A stretch of DNA of 45,797 nt from Gammaproteobacteria bacterium (lineage in GTDB: Bacteria > Pseudomonadota > Gammaproteobacteria > Acidiferrobacterales > Sulfurifustaceae). The position numbers were made by a program, and so were the translations under genes. Location of the stretch: positions 1-45,797 of the forward strand of contig JAOTWF010000014.1 of NCBI GenBank assembly GCA_029863005.1, written 5' to 3'. How positions within the stretch are numbered: the stretch's first letter is position 1; every line of letters starts with the position of its first letter. Positions 9,454 through 18,714 of this stretch are shown in pieces. The notes beneath the pieces were generated by a model. It saw only the letters and a program-made list of their open reading frames with translations, was not told the DNA's origin and searched no databases.

Positions 9454-11901
9454 TCAGTGTGTTCGTACTGGCTTGGCGGCGTCGTGCGGTTCAGGAGGCT
9501 TGGCAGCCTCCGCGAGCTTCGACTCGTCCAGCGGCTCGGGTATGTGCTCGAGCGCTGCTTCCAGAACCTGATCGATCCATCTTACAGGACGGATATCCAG
9601 ACTGTCACGGATGTTTTTCGGTATTTCCGTGAGGTCCTTGCGGTTCTCCTCCGGGATCAATACCACTTTGAGATTGCCGCGATGGGCCGCGAGCAGTTTC
9701 TCCTTGAGACCGCCAATAGGAAGGACCTCCCCGCGCAGCGTGATCTCACCGGTCATGGCCACCTCGGCGCGTACCGGAATCTTGGTTAGTGCCGAAACCA
9801 TGGCAGTGCACATGGCAATGCCGGCGCTCGGACCGTCCTTGGGTGTGGCACCCTCGGGAACATGGACGTGAAAATCATGCTTCTGGTAAAAATCCGGCAT
9901 GATGCCCAATTTTATCGCGCGTGAGCGCACAACACTCATGGCCGCCTGGATGGATTCCTGCATGACATCCCCGAGCTTGCCGGTGATGGTGAGCTTGCCC
10001 TTGCCGGGGACGATAGTCGACTCGATGGTGAGCAATTCACCGCCGACTTCGGTCCATGCCAAACCCGTGACCTGGCCGACCTGATTGCTCTGCTCGGCGG
10101 TGCCATACCGGAAACGTCGCACGCCAAGATACTTTTCCAGGCCTTTGGGCGTAATGGAAACCACTTTTTCCGCCTTATCCTTCAGGAGCAGCAGGTACTT
10201 GGTGACTTTGCGGCAGATCTTGGCGATCTCACGCTCAAGATTTCGCACACCCGCTTCTCGCGTGTAATAACGGACGATGTCGCGGATCGTCTTTTCCGAT
10301 AAATGCAGTTCTTTATCCTTAAGTCCGTTGTTTTTGAGTTGTTTAGGAATAAGGTAGCGAATGGCGATGTTCACTTTCTCGTCCTCGGTATAGCCCGATA
10401 GACGGATGACCTCCATGCGATCCAGCAAGGGGGGCGGAATATTCAGCGTATTGGCAGTGGCCACGAACATGACATCCGACAGGTCGTAATCGACCTCAAG
10501 ATAATGATCGTTGAACGCATGGTTCTGTTCAGGATCCAGAACCTCCAGCAATGCGGAGGAAGGATCACCACGAAAATCCATGGCCATTTTGTCCACTTCG
10601 TCCAACATGAAAAGCGGATTGCGCACCTTCACCTTGGAAAGGTTCTGAATAATCTTTCCCGGAAGGGAGCCAATGTAAGTACGGCGATGGCCGCGGATTT
10701 CTGCCTCGTCACGCACGCCACCGAGCGACATGCGCACGAACTTGCGGTTCGTGGCGCGCGCGATTGACTGACCGAGAGAGGTTTTGCCGACACCCGGCGG
10801 GCCGACTAGGCACAGGATCGGGCCTTTGAGTTTAACCACGCGCTGCTGTACCGCCAGATATTCAAGAATACGTTCCTTGACCTTATCGAGCCCGTAGTGA
10901 TCCGCTTCCAGAATTTCCTCAGCTTTGCTGAGATCCTTCTGGATCTTGCTGCGCTTTTTCCACGGAACGTTGAGGAGCCAGTCAATGTAATTGCGCACGA
11001 CGGTGGCCTCAGCCGACATCGGCGACATCATTTTCAGCTTCTTCAGTTCGGACTCGGCCTTTTCGCGGGCTTCCTTGCTCATGCCCGCCTTTTCAATCTT
11101 CTTCGCCAACTCCTCGGCCTCGTTCGGGCCGTCTTCGAGCTCGCCCAGTTCCTTCTGGATCGCCTTCATTTGCTCGTTGAGATAGTACTCACGCTGACTT
11201 TTCTCCATCTGGCGCTTGACGCGACCGCGGATACGCTTTTCAACCTGCAACAGGTCGATTTCGCTCTCAAGTACGGCGAGTATTTTTTCCAGGCGTTCAC
11301 GCACATCCTGAACCTCCAGGATCTGCTGCTTGTCTTCAATCTTGAGTGACAAATGCGCCGCCACCGTGTCCGCGAGGCGGCTCGGATCATCAATGCCCGC
11401 GAGCGAAGTAAGAATCTCGGGAGGAATTTTCATGTTGAGCTTGACGTACTGGTCAAACTCATTCAGCACGGAGCGCATGAGCGCCTCGCCTTCCTTGTCC
11501 GTGAGTGGCAAGGCTTCGAGCAACGCCACTTGGGCGGAGAAGTAATCTTCCGTTTCAAGATATTTTTGCAGCACCGCGCGGCGTTCACCCTCCACCAGGA
11601 CTTTAACGGTGCCGTCCGGCAGTTTCAGTAATTGCAAGATGCTGGCAATGGTGCCGATGGTGTGGATGTTATCCGTCGTCGGATCATCGTCCGAGGCGCT
11701 CTTCTGCGCCACCAGCATGATTTGCTTGCCGGATTCCATGGCCTGTTCCAGGGCGCGAATGGATTTACGCCGGCCGACGAACAATGGAATGACCATGTGC
11801 GGGAACACGACGACGTCGCGCAACGGAAGAACCGGAAGATTTGTCTCCGATCCAGATACGATCACGGCTCGTTTGGTTTCTGGCATTAGCGCTTTAATCA
11901 C
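9454..11901 (-). CDS. lon: ATP-dependent protease Lon
   Basis: Cytoplasmic AAA+ serine protease that degrades misfolded and regulatory proteins. 815 residues against 784 in E. coli; the extra length is at both ends. The N-terminal substrate domain begins at [20 protein letters not shown]; the AAA+ module has Walker A GPPGVGKT (about 367) and MLDEVDKM; the protease domain has the catalytic Ser in [12 protein letters not shown] and the Lys in [13 protein letters not shown]. The GTG at 11899-11901 and an ATG at 11884-11886 are both possible starts; neither has a clear ribosome binding site. The C-terminal 25 residues are proline- and glutamate-rich and lineage-specific. Probably heat-shock controlled (see candidate promoter upstream). 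Confidence 0.96.
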   Translation of the reverse strand: MIKALMPETKRAVIVSGSETNLPVLPLRDVVVFPHMVIPLFVGRRKSIRALEQAMESGKQIMLVAQKSASDDDPTTDNIHTIGTIASILQLLKLPDGTVKVLVEGERRAVLQKYLETEDYFSAQVALLEALPLTDKEGEALMRSVLNEFDQYVKLNMKIPPEILTSLAGIDDPSRLADTVAAHLSLKIEDKQQILEVQDVRERLEKILAVLESEIDLLQVEKRIRGRVKRQMEKSQREYYLNEQMKAIQKELGELEDGPNEAEELAKKIEKAGMSKEAREKAESELKKLKMMSPMSAEATVVRNYIDWLLNVPWKKRSKIQKDLSKAEEILEADHYGLDKVKERILEYLAVQQRVVKLKGPILCLVGPPGVGKTSLGQSIARATNRKFVRMSLGGVRDEAEIRGHRRTYIGSLPGKIIQNLSKVKVRNPLFMLDEVDKMAMDFRGDPSSALLEVLDPEQNHAFNDHYLEVDYDLSDVMFVATANTLNIPPPLLDRMEVIRLSGYTEDEKVNIAIRYLIPKQLKNNGLKDKELHLSEKTIRDIVRYYTREAGVRNLEREIAKICRKVTKYLLLLKDKAEKVVSITPKGLEKYLGVRRFRYGTAEQSNQVGQVTGLAWTEVGGELLTIESTIVPGKGKLTITGKLGDVMQESIQAAMSVVRSRAIKLGIMPDFYQKHDFHVHVPEGATPKDGPSAGIAMCTAMVSALTKIPVRAEVAMTGEITLRGEVLPIGGLKEKLLAAHRGNLKVVLIPEENRKDLTEIPKNIRDSLDIRPVRWIDQVLEAALEHIPEPLDESKLAEAAKPPEPHDAAKPVRTH

Positions 11902-11922
11902 TATGGTGGTGGATTACTTCAA

Positions 11923-11951
11923 GTTTGGGGGCTAAATGCCCTGATTTCAAT
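11923..11951 (-). promoter_or_regulatory. candidate heat-shock (sigma-32 type) promoter of lon
   Basis: On the minus strand ATTGAAA (complement of 11945-11951) is followed after 14 bases by CCCCAAAC (complement of 11923-11930). This resembles the sigma-32 consensus CTTGAAA / CCCCATNT: 6 of 7 in the -35 and about 5 of 7 in the -10. It would start transcription near 11917, just upstream of lon. lon is a known sigma-32 target in E. coli; the match here is by eye. Confidence 0.4.
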
Positions 11952-12041
11952 GTTTCACCGGATAATTTTTTCGAGAAATATCATGTTTGGATCGGGCCTG
12001 CGACAAATGGTACATATGACCTTATAAACTGCAGTTTGCAT

Positions 12042-12070
12042 AAAAAACCCCGCGGTCGGCGGGGTTCTTT
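12042..12070 (-). terminator. intrinsic terminator after clpX
   Basis: A perfect AACCCCGC/GCGGGGTT hairpin (stem between 12046 and 12066, loop of about 5) followed on the minus strand by a run of T. It lies 20 bases past the clpX stop and separates clpX from lon. The plus-strand reading also has TTCTTTTT, so it could act in both directions, but no plus-strand gene ends here. Confidence 0.8.
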
Positions 12071-12090
12071 TTGTTAGTCCAGTATTTCAC

Positions 12091-13392
12091 TTACTGGTTA
12101 GCCGATGCCCGCCGCTTTTCTTGCTCATCATTGTCGACATAAATCACCAGCGGTTTGCTGCCCTCCGTGATCACGCCAGACTCGATGACGACTTTCTTCA
12201 CGTTTTCCGTGGAGGGGAGGTCAAACATGACCTCAAGCAGGGCGCGCTCCAGGATGGAACGCAATCCGCGCGCACCAGTTTTGCGCTCCATGGCGCGCTT
12301 GGCCACGGCCAGCAATGCATCCTCTTTAATTTCAAGCTCGACCCCTTCCAGCTTAAGCAGTTTATGGTATTGCTTGGCCAAGGCATTCTTGGGTTCTGTC
12401 AGGATCTGGATCAGTGCGCGTTCATCGAGTTCGTCCAGAACGGCGATCACCGGCAAACGGCCGACGAACTCCGGAATAAGACCGTATTTAATAAGATCTT
12501 CCGGTTCCACCATACGCAGGACTTCTCCCGTCTGTCTGGCGTCTTCCTTGCTGCGAATCTCTGCCTGGAAGCCGATGCCAGTTCGTTCCGTGCGATTCTG
12601 GATGACCTTTTCCAGTCCCGAGAACGCGCCTCCACAGATAAAGAGAATATTGCGTGTATCGACTTGCAGAAATTCCTGCTGCGGATGCTTGCGCCCACCC
12701 TGGGGAGGCACTGAAGCGATAGTTCCTTCAATCAGCTTAAGCAGGGCCTGCTGCACGCCCTCGCCCGAGACATCACGCGTGATCGAGGGGTTTTCGGATT
12801 TACGCGAAATCTTGTCGATTTCGTCAATGTAGACGATGCCCTTCTGCGCCTTTTCGACGTCATAATCACACTTCTGCAGAAGCTTCTGAATGATGTTTTC
12901 CACGTCCTCACCGACATATCCCGCCTCCGTGAGCGTCGTGGCATCGGCAATCGTGAAAGGAACATTGAGCAAACGTGCCAAGGTTTCGGCGAGCAGCGTC
13001 TTGCCGGAACCCGTGGGTCCGATCATCAAAATATTGCTTTTGGAGAGCTCTACTTCGCCGATTTTGCCTTCGTTCTCGATCCGCTTGTAATGGTTGTAGA
13101 CCGCCACCGACAGCACCTTCTTGGCATCGGTCTGACCGATTACGTACTCATCAAGTATTTGAAGGATTTCACGCGGGGTGGGGAATTTCTTCTTGGCGTT
13201 GGCCGCGTTTTTCTCTTCCTGGACTTCTTCGCGGATAATGTCATTGCACAACTCGACGCATTCGTCGCAGACGAACACGGAAGGACCGGCAATCAGCTTG
13301 CGCACCTCGTGCTGGCTCTTGCCGCAGAAAGAACAGTACAGGAGCTTTTCGCTCTTGCTATCGCCCCTGCCCGTGTGGTTATTGTCCGCCAT
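12091..13392 (-). CDS. clpX: ClpX, ATP-dependent unfoldase of the ClpXP protease
   Basis: A 433-residue AAA+ unfoldase (E. coli 424) that recognises tagged proteins and feeds them to ClpP. The N-terminal zinc domain has the four cysteines at 20, 23, 42 and 45. Walker A GPTGSGKT is at 125-132, Walker B YIDEID at 188-193, the RKH substrate loop at 234-236 and the IGF loop that docks on ClpP at 273-275; all are intact. A good GAGG/AAGG ribosome binding site precedes the ATG. Lies downstream of clpP with a 139-bp gap that probably holds a separate promoter (a TATAAT is seen), and ends at a strong terminator. Confidence 0.98.
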   Translation of the reverse strand: MADNNHTGRGDSKSEKLLYCSFCGKSQHEVRKLIAGPSVFVCDECVELCNDIIREEVQEEKNAANAKKKFPTPREILQILDEYVIGQTDAKKVLSVAVYNHYKRIENEGKIGEVELSKSNILMIGPTGSGKTLLAETLARLLNVPFTIADATTLTEAGYVGEDVENIIQKLLQKCDYDVEKAQKGIVYIDEIDKISRKSENPSITRDVSGEGVQQALLKLIEGTIASVPPQGGRKHPQQEFLQVDTRNILFICGGAFSGLEKVIQNRTERTGIGFQAEIRSKEDARQTGEVLRMVEPEDLIKYGLIPEFVGRLPVIAVLDELDERALIQILTEPKNALAKQYHKLLKLEGVELEIKEDALLAVAKRAMERKTGARGLRSILERALLEVMFDLPSTENVKKVVIESGVITEGSKPLVIYVDNDEQEKRRASANQ

Positions 13393-13483
13393 CCTTAAAC
13401 CTCACATTCGAATAAGGATCTTTTGCCGCAAAGAATGCGGGTTTTCGCAATAATTTGCAAGCAATACAGTCATCATTTGAAAC

Positions 13484-13489
13484 ATTATA
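13484..13489 (-). promoter_or_regulatory. candidate -10 element upstream of clpX
   Basis: A perfect TATAAT on the minus strand about 90 bases upstream of the clpX ATG, in the AT-rich clpP-clpX gap. I see no good -35 at 16-18 bases, so it is only a candidate. Confidence 0.25.
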
Positions 13490-13531
13490 CCTTAAGTTTA
13501 TAGCAGATACCGCAGAAAGTGCACTTGATTT

Positions 13532-14161
13532 CTAACTGCGCTTCTCAATCACCGTGTCAATCAATCCAAAACTCTTGGCCTCTTCGCCATCCATGAAGTA
13601 GTCGCGATCTGTGTCATCCTTTATTTGATCCATGGTGCGACCGGTATGTTTGACCATGATTTGATTTAGCCGTTCACGTACACGCAAAATCTCCCGGGCA
13701 TGAATGTCGATATCCGTCGCTTGCCCCTGAAAACCGCCCATGGGTTGATGCACCATCATGCGAGAATGCGGTAAGGCAAATCGCTTGCCCAGGGTGCCAC
13801 CGGTGAGTATCAGCGCTCCCATGCTGGCCGCCTGACCTATGCACACGGTGCTGACATCCGGTTTGATGAATTGCATGGTGTCGTAAATGGCCAGACCGGC
13901 ATTAACCGCGCCCCCCGGAGAATTGATGTAGAGATGAATATCCTTGTCTGGATTTTCGGACTCAAGATACAAAAGCTGCGCCACCACGAGATTGGCCATA
14001 TGGTCTTCCACTGGCCCCACGAGAAATACCACGCGTTCTTTGAGCATCCGCGAATAAATATCGTAGGCGCGCTCGCCTCGGCCCGTGGTCTCGATGACCA
14101 TGGGTATCAGTCCCAGAGCCTGCGGATTTAGCGCACCATCCAGATGTTCAGTGTCTTTCAT
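13532..14161 (-). CDS. clpP: ClpP, proteolytic subunit of Clp protease
   Basis: A 209-residue serine protease (E. coli 207) that forms the double-ring chamber of ClpXP. The catalytic triad is in place: Ser113 in GQAASMGA, His138 in MMVHQPMGG and Asp187 in DRDYFMD. The oxyanion-hole glycines in [11 protein letters not shown] are present. A short N-terminal propeptide is likely, as in E. coli. The ATG has an AGGA 8 bases upstream. It lies 65 bases downstream of tig and upstream of clpX, the usual order. Confidence 0.98.
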   Translation of the reverse strand: MKDTEHLDGALNPQALGLIPMVIETTGRGERAYDIYSRMLKERVVFLVGPVEDHMANLVVAQLLYLESENPDKDIHLYINSPGGAVNAGLAIYDTMQFIKPDVSTVCIGQAASMGALILTGGTLGKRFALPHSRMMVHQPMGGFQGQATDIDIHAREILRVRERLNQIMVKHTGRTMDQIKDDTDRDYFMDGEEAKSFGLIDTVIEKRS

Positions 14162-14226
14162 TATTCAGTTCCTAGATTTCGCCGATAACGGCGCCGTGAA
14201 TGCCATTGATATAGTTCTACTGTAGC

Positions 14227-15516
14227 TCATTGCACTGTAGACTCAATTTTCAACAAATCCTGAAAATTTACCGGCTGGTCAGTGATTTCAGCCGACTTCA
14301 AGAGCTCTTCCACCACCTGCTCCTCCATGATGAGGCTTTCGATTTCCGCCAGGCGCTCCGGTTTTTGGTAGTGCCATTGGATGAATTCCTGAGGAGATTC
14401 GTAATCAGCCGCCATTTCCTCAAGCCGCGCGCGCACCTTGGCCGGATCGGTAACGAGCCCCCGGCTGCGTATGAATTCCCCGAGGATGAGCCCCAGCGCC
14501 ACCCGGTTGCGCGAACGTCTTTGGTAGTTCATTTCATCGCCTGCCTTTACTCCCGTCGAAGCATCGGTGTTTTTCAGGCGCCGGATTTCCGCCTCAACCA
14601 GGTTCTGGGGGACTTCAATGGGATTGGCATCAAGTAAGAACTTAAGCGCCCGCGCCCTCACAATGGCACGGGCGCGGTTCGCCGCTTCACGCTCCAAATT
14701 GGACCTCACATCGGCTTTCAACTTATCAAGGCCGCCTTCCTTGACTCCCATTTCAGTGGCAAACGCTTCATTCAACTCAGGCAGATTTGCCTCATCGACG
14801 CCGAGGATCTTGACCTCGAAGTCCACACGCTTCCCGGCCAACGGGGAATGCCGATAATCAAGTGGAAATGTGGCAGGAACATGCCGCGTATCACCGTTCT
14901 TCGCCCCGATAATCCCTTTTTCCATATCCTCGATCAGCGATCCGCTGCCGAGCACCACGTGAAAACCATTGGCCTTACCGCCTTCGATTTCCTTGCCATC
15001 CAAACGACCCACAAAATCAATCGTGACTCGGTCGCCCAGTCGGGCATCGCGCTCAACCGGATTCCAGGTGACACGTTGTTTCCGTATGGTTTCCAGCGTG
15101 CGGTCCACATCCTCATCGGCAACGGTGACCACCGGACGCTCGATGCGTTTCCCCGCGAGATCGAAGTGTTTGACTTCCGGGAAAATTTCAAACTCGACGG
15201 TATATTCCAGCTGCTCACCCCGCACCACCGGCTTGCGTTGCACCTGTGGATCGCCGGCCGGGCGCAATCCCTGGCTTCCGATGGCCTCGAACATGGAAGT
15301 CTGGATCAGCTCTCCCGCCACCTCGTCCATCAGCCGTACGCCATACTGGGCTTCCACCATTTTCAGTGGCACCTTTCCGGGGCGAAAGCCAGGCATCTTA
15401 ACCTGCTTGGAAAGGCGTTGGAGTCTGGCAGTGAATTCTTTCTCCACCCGATCCGCCGGCACGGCCACCGTTAACCGCCTCCCGAGCGCGCCGAAGGTCT
15501 CAACCGAAACTTGCAT
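14227..15516 (-). CDS. tig: trigger factor, ribosome-associated chaperone
   Basis: A 429-residue protein that meets nascent chains at the ribosome exit. The ribosome-binding signature GFRPGK is at about 43-48. The FKBP-type prolyl isomerase domain (about 150-245) follows, with DRVTIDFVGRLDG and the GSGSLIEDMEKGI stretch, and then the long helical C-terminal chaperone arms. Length matches E. coli (432). I chose the ATG at 15514-15516 because GGAG lies 7 bases upstream; an upstream TTG would add five residues without a ribosome binding site. The gene starts the tig-clpP-clpX series. Confidence 0.96.
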   Translation of the reverse strand: MQVSVETFGALGRRLTVAVPADRVEKEFTARLQRLSKQVKMPGFRPGKVPLKMVEAQYGVRLMDEVAGELIQTSMFEAIGSQGLRPAGDPQVQRKPVVRGEQLEYTVEFEIFPEVKHFDLAGKRIERPVVTVADEDVDRTLETIRKQRVTWNPVERDARLGDRVTIDFVGRLDGKEIEGGKANGFHVVLGSGSLIEDMEKGIIGAKNGDTRHVPATFPLDYRHSPLAGKRVDFEVKILGVDEANLPELNEAFATEMGVKEGGLDKLKADVRSNLEREAANRARAIVRARALKFLLDANPIEVPQNLVEAEIRRLKNTDASTGVKAGDEMNYQRRSRNRVALGLILGEFIRSRGLVTDPAKVRARLEEMAADYESPQEFIQWHYQKPERLAEIESLIMEEQVVEELLKSAEITDQPVNFQDLLKIESTVQ

Positions 15517-15602
15517 GGGACAACTCCGCAATCATTTAATAATGAACTGATGTAATTTGAACAGGAATCATACCGATTCACCGGTCACAGGCCAATAAGA
15601 GC

Positions 15603-15687
15603 TGGTGCGAATGGAGAGACTCGAACTCCCACGGGTTGCCCCACTGGAACCTAAATCCAGCGCGTCTACCAGTTCCGCCACATTCGC
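15603..15687 (-). tRNA. tRNA-Leu (TAG)
   Basis: 85 bases with encoded CCA and the long variable arm (TGGGGCAACCCG) typical of class II tRNA. Acceptor stem GCGAATG/CATTCGC is intact; the anticodon loop holds TAG, reading CUA-type leucine codons. A TATACT -10 hexamer (complement of 15704-15709) lies 17 bases upstream of the mature 5' end. Confidence 0.97.
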
Positions 15688-15703
15688 CACATACCCGGAA
15701 CGC

Positions 15704-15709
15704 AGTATA
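15704..15709 (-). promoter_or_regulatory. candidate -10 element of tRNA-Leu
   Basis: TATACT on the minus strand, followed by a GC-containing discriminator, places the start about 10 bases before the mature tRNA-Leu. No clear -35 is seen at the right distance. Confidence 0.35.
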
Positions 15710-15823
15710 GCGCCAACCTGTCGAGCGCGCGCCGAACGTCAGACTCCAGATCGATATGAAATTACGTCGACAGGACAATCGACAGGTAATCGGGCTTTCC
15801 TCAGGATAACCTACCACTCAATA

Positions 15824-15870
15824 TGGGGGCGAGCAGGACCTGAACCTACGGCCCGCTGCTTAACAAGCCA
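15824..15870 (-). pseudogene. degraded 3' half of a tRNA (tRNA-Lys-like), possible attachment-site remnant
   Basis: On the minus strand this reads as an anticodon arm, T arm and acceptor end. There is a 5-bp T stem (GTAGG/CCTGC with one G-T pair) around a TTC loop, and a TTGTTAA anticodon loop, but no D arm or 5' acceptor strand follows upstream. The core 15842-15863 matches 20 of 22 bases of the T-arm/anticodon region of the intact tRNA-Lys at 18330-18351, in the same orientation. It is therefore either a decayed tRNA or the far end of an element that integrated into tRNA-Lys. The rest of 15688-16049 holds the tRNA-Leu upstream region and, from 15871, nothing I can recognise. Confidence 0.6.
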
Positions 15871-16049
15871 ATGAATAATAATACTGTAACAGTTCGGTTA
15901 ATTAAACCTGCTCCGGCGCAAGGGCGCTCGAAGGGAATGGTCTCTCCCGTTCGACGGGCGAAACGAATGCACCAGGGCACGGACAGTCCATGATCGCCAT
16001 CCGGTTGAGAACTTGGGTGCAAGACTCCGGGAGTTATCGCTCGCTAGGA

Positions 16050-16490
16050 TCACCAATCTCTGCAACAGGCGATAATCCGGTCGACCACAATCTTTGTTTT
16101 CGGGTTATGCCGGTAGAAATACATGAGTAACAGCAAGATCCACAATAGAGCAAGCAAGCCCAGGCTGTACGCCAGCTTCATGGTGACATCGAGTAACACA
16201 AAAGCGGCCAGTGTTAGGGTCAGCAACAGCGGCAAACGGAAAATGTGCAAGCTGCCTTCGGTTTTGTGTTCCAGAAAATAGTACATGCCCACAACGGTCT
16301 GCCCCATCAAGACAGCGATTATCACCGGTTGACCGAACATTCCAAGCCAATATAAGACCAGTAAAGTCATCCATGTGAGGCTGACGCTGGTACACATCAC
16401 GCAAAACTTCCATTCGGTAATCTTCTTGACGATGAGTAATAAAATAAATAGTACAACGATCATTAACAACGCCAGGACCGGGTCGGTCAT
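16050..16490 (-). CDS. small multi-pass membrane protein with CxxC motif (unknown)
   Basis: 146 residues, almost entirely hydrophobic, with about five membrane helices. A CVMC motif (Cys30, Cys33) follows the first helix and the protein ends in a short basic tail with two adjacent cysteines (ACCRDW). I do not recognise the family. The start overlaps the stop of the upstream membrane gene by 4 bases (ATGA), so the two are translated together and probably work as a pair. Their CxxC motifs, and the DUF411-type and cysteine-rich genes upstream, suggest a role in copper or thiol redox handling. This is inference. Base composition is lower in G+C than the surroundings. Confidence 0.75.
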   Translation of the reverse strand: MTDPVLALLMIVVLFILLLIVKKITEWKFCVMCTSVSLTWMTLLVLYWLGMFGQPVIIAVLMGQTVVGMYYFLEHKTEGSLHIFRLPLLLTLTLAAFVLLDVTMKLAYSLGLLALLWILLLLMYFYRHNPKTKIVVDRIIACCRDW

Positions 16491-16999
16491 ACCACAAGCT
16501 CAACAATTCCTGCTACGGATACAAGTAGCGTGAGAGTGATGACCGAGCCCTGAAAGGGAAACATGACTCCACCTCGGGCCAGTGTCAGTTTTCTGCTCAA
16601 GTAAGGCGTTGACAGTATCAGCAAACCACCGATCACCCCCCCGACTACGAACAGGTTTATCAGCAGCGTTTTGCCATACTCACCCCAATACGGGAAATAC
16701 AGGGAGGTATAATCGGCGAGCACGGTCTGCAATGGGAGGATCGTGGTAACAAACGAGAGGATCACCAGGACTGCTTTCTGTTGTGGTATGTAACGTTTCT
16801 TTAAGAACCTTGCGAACCATATTCCGAGGGCCACTGCAAACGCACCAAGAAATATGCCCACAGAAATAGGTCCCATCCCCAACTTGACGGCTCCAAGCGC
16901 CACGATCCCGGCACCGGCGGTGCATAATGGACAATGCGCAAATACCATCCCGGGCAGCAGCAGCACAAACAATCCACTTAATACCAGCGTAATAGTCAC
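16487..16999 (-). CDS. membrane protein with N-terminal signal-like helix and CPLC motif (unknown)
   Basis: 170 residues. A first hydrophobic helix resembling a signal peptide ends at FAHCPLC, giving a CPLC motif (Cys23, Cys26) on or near the periplasmic face; about four further helices follow. The start is GTG at 16997-16999, supported by GGAGGG 5 bases... upstream. It lies 65 bases after the DUF411-type lipoprotein gene and overlaps the next membrane gene by 4 bases. A CxxC close to the membrane surface could pass electrons or bind a metal such as copper, but no family with known function is recognised. It could be a distant relative of thiol-redox membrane proteins; I am not sure. Confidence 0.78.
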   Translation of the reverse strand: MTITLVLSGLFVLLLPGMVFAHCPLCTAGAGIVALGAVKLGMGPISVGIFLGAFAVALGIWFARFLKKRYIPQQKAVLVILSFVTTILPLQTVLADYTSLYFPYWGEYGKTLLINLFVVGGVIGGLLILSTPYLSRKLTLARGGVMFPFQGSVITLTLLVSVAGIVELVV

Positions 17000-17064
17000 T
17001 TAGCCCTCCAACCACAAACCAACTTGCCGTGCTCAATAATGACCCGCACTGCTTGAATTCCTGA

Positions 17065-17511
17065 TCAGAGTTCTTCGTAAAGCGAGGTCTTGCCATCCTT
17101 CATCGAATAAATTTTCCAGGTCTCATTTTTTGGTCCTGGCATCCCGGGTGATCCGGATGGCATGCCCGCCATCCCGATTCCATCAATTGCCGGTTTCTCG
17201 GCCAACAGCTTGTCAATGACCTTGGACGGGATATGTCCTTCGACAATGTAGTTGCCGATAATCGCCGTGTGACAGCTCTCCAGGTGGCCGGGGATATGAT
17301 ACTTCTTCTTGACGGCCGGCATGTCCTTGTCCTCCAAGTTCACGACTTTGACCTTGTAGCCGTTGCTTCTCATGTGCTCTGTCCAACCGTTGCAACAACC
17401 GCAGGTATAGGATTTGTAGACTGTGATTGACTCTTTCGGTGCCGTATTGCTGCCGCAACCGGCTAGCACCAATACCAAGCCCAGTATTGGGAGGATTTGA
17501 TACTTATTCAT
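17065..17511 (-). CDS. DUF411-family metal-binding lipoprotein
   Basis: 148 residues. A lipoprotein signal peptide ends in the lipobox LAGC (Cys19), so it is probably lipid-anchored in the envelope. The mature part has the DUF411 hallmarks: VYKSYTCGCC with cysteines 37, 39 and 40, HIPGHLESCHTAIIGNY, and EGHIPSKVI. The C-terminal AGMPSGSPGMPGP segment is also usual for the family. DUF411 proteins are found mostly in copper-resistance clusters and are thought to bind metal; the exact role is not settled. I chose the ATG at 17509-17511, which has AGGAG 9 bases upstream; an earlier in-frame start would bury the signal peptide. Confidence 0.9.
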   Translation of the reverse strand: MNKYQILPILGLVLVLAGCGSNTAPKESITVYKSYTCGCCNGWTEHMRSNGYKVKVVNLEDKDMPAVKKKYHIPGHLESCHTAIIGNYIVEGHIPSKVIDKLLAEKPAIDGIGMAGMPSGSPGMPGPKNETWKIYSMKDGKTSLYEEL

Positions 17512-17662
17512 GATCCGTTCTCCTAAACATTTATCAACACTTAGACCAAATAATGATCCGTTCAACTTATCGCGGAAAATACCGACAAAGTGAAATCGAG
17601 ATTCTGCGCATGGAGGATGATATTTTTTGCCGACTTTGGTCAAAAGCCGCAAACAAACATTG

Positions 17663-18052
17663 TCAACCAACGCGTGGGGGATGGAATATGCTTACTGAAC
17701 GGTGCTTGATGATGAGTTGCCGTGGATCCTGGAAGGAGATAGTAGTGCCTGGTTCATACCAAAGCTCGACCATAGGATGTAACAGGATGCTGACAGAACA
17801 TATCGAGCATGTGAGCCCGGACATGCTGCAATCTGACTGGGACATTTCCGAGGCACAATCAGAGCGCGAAGCACAATCCGGCGAGGTACAAGGGGCCGGA
17901 TCCGAAGAAATATTGTGTGGTTGATGCTGCTCGGGCAAACTCGATTCAATCGCAGTCATGGAGCCACCTTGCGCAAAGCCCGGGGGCACGAGCCACATCA
18001 CCAAAATTGCGACGAGCAACGCCTGTATGATTTGCGGAATCCTGTTTATCAT
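17663..18052 (-). CDS. small exported cysteine-rich protein, CopL-like
   Basis: 129 residues from the ATG at 18050-18052 (an upstream ATG at 18068-18070 would add six). It has a signal peptide (core IIQALLVAILVMWLVPPGFAQ), then a cysteine-rich stretch with six cysteines in about 30 residues (CTSPDC, CASEMSQSDC, CSIC), and a C-terminus RSVSIFHPPRVG resembling the end of CopL/DUF2946-type copper-linked proteins. The resemblance is by pattern, not certain. It is the first gene of the four-gene minus-strand cluster; the DUF411 gene starts 151 bases downstream. A perfect FNR-type box lies upstream. No Shine-Dalgarno is visible, and the predicted transcript start is only a few bases before the ATG. 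Confidence 0.65.
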   Translation of the reverse strand: MINRIPQIIQALLVAILVMWLVPPGFAQGGSMTAIESSLPEQHQPHNISSDPAPCTSPDCASRSDCASEMSQSDCSMSGLTCSICSVSILLHPMVELWYEPGTTISFQDPRQLIIKHRSVSIFHPPRVG

Positions 18053-18060
18053 ATGAGAAA

Positions 18061-18067
18061 GATATAG
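18061..18067 (-). promoter_or_regulatory. candidate -10 element for the copper/thiol cluster
   Basis: Minus-strand CTATATC (TATATC at 18066-18061) lies where a -10 should be for a class II FNR-dependent promoter, given the box centred at 18096.5 and a start near 18055. The spacing is the main support. Confidence 0.35.
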
Positions 18068-18089
18068 CATACACGTCGAATCACGAATC

Positions 18090-18103
18090 TTGATTTAAAT
18101 CAA
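18090..18103. promoter_or_regulatory. FNR/Anr-type binding site, perfect palindrome
   Basis: TTGATTTAAATCAA matches the FNR/Anr consensus TTGATNNNNATCAA at every fixed base. It is centred about 44 bases upstream of the likely first codon of the CopL-like gene, a position suited to activation under low oxygen. It is the only strong regulatory match in the island and ties the cluster to oxygen or redox status if it is used. Confidence 0.6.
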
Positions 18104-18309
18104 TAAAACATGTCAATTTGCCCTCAAATCCAAGAGAGGGCTTTCTGTGCCGTATCGGTTTGGATTGCCTTGGAGCATGGTCAGCATGTCTATGACTGTC
18201 CATGCCCGAACGCACTCTGAAGGATCAATCCGCTCGTAGATTGAGAAAGGCCATTCCGTACGGGGACCCTCGAGTTTAAGCCGGTTTATTTACCGAGCCT
18301 ATTTATAAA

Positions 18310-18385
<76 letters not shown>

Positions 18386-18396
18386 CGGTGAAAAAC

Positions 18397-18474
18397 TGGG
18401 GTGAGCGATGGGACTCGAACCCACGACAACCGGAATCACAATCCGGGACTCTAACCAACTGAGCTACGCTCACC
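18397..18474 (-). tRNA. tRNA-His (GTG)
   Basis: 78 bases with CCA, including the extra 5' G(-1) opposite C73 that histidyl-tRNA synthetase needs. Anticodon stem CCGGA/TCCGG with GTG in the loop; T arm GTGGGTTCGAGTCCCAT. Eleven bases separate it from tRNA-Lys. Confidence 0.97.
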
Positions 18475-18536
18475 AAATATTAACCAACAACGCAAGTATT
18501 ATACCTGCGAAAAAACGTCGTACTCCACTCTGAATA

Positions 18537-18613
18537 TGGCGCGCCCGGCAGGAGTCGAACCTGCGACCGCCAGCTTAGAAGGCTGGTGCTCTATCCAACT
18601 GAGCTACGGGCGC
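18537..18613 (-). tRNA. tRNA-Arg (TCT)
   Basis: 77 bases with CCA. Acceptor stem GCGCCCG/CGGGCGC, anticodon stem CCAGC/GCTGG around a loop with TCT (reads AGA/AGG), T arm GCAGGTTCGACTCCTGC. All stems pair fully. Confidence 0.97.
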
Positions 18614-18637
18614 CGGAACCCGGACGCGATTTAAATA

Positions 18638-18714
<77 letters not shown>

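Noticed and set aside
17553-17924. Plus-strand frame opposite the CopL-like gene
   Set aside because: No signal peptide or motif; the minus strand has a signal peptide, cysteine cluster and neighbours that fit.
18120-18141. GCCCTC/GAGGGC hairpin with TTTCT downstream of the FNR box
   Set aside because: Only 6 bp with a large loop, and no gene ends there in the matching direction.
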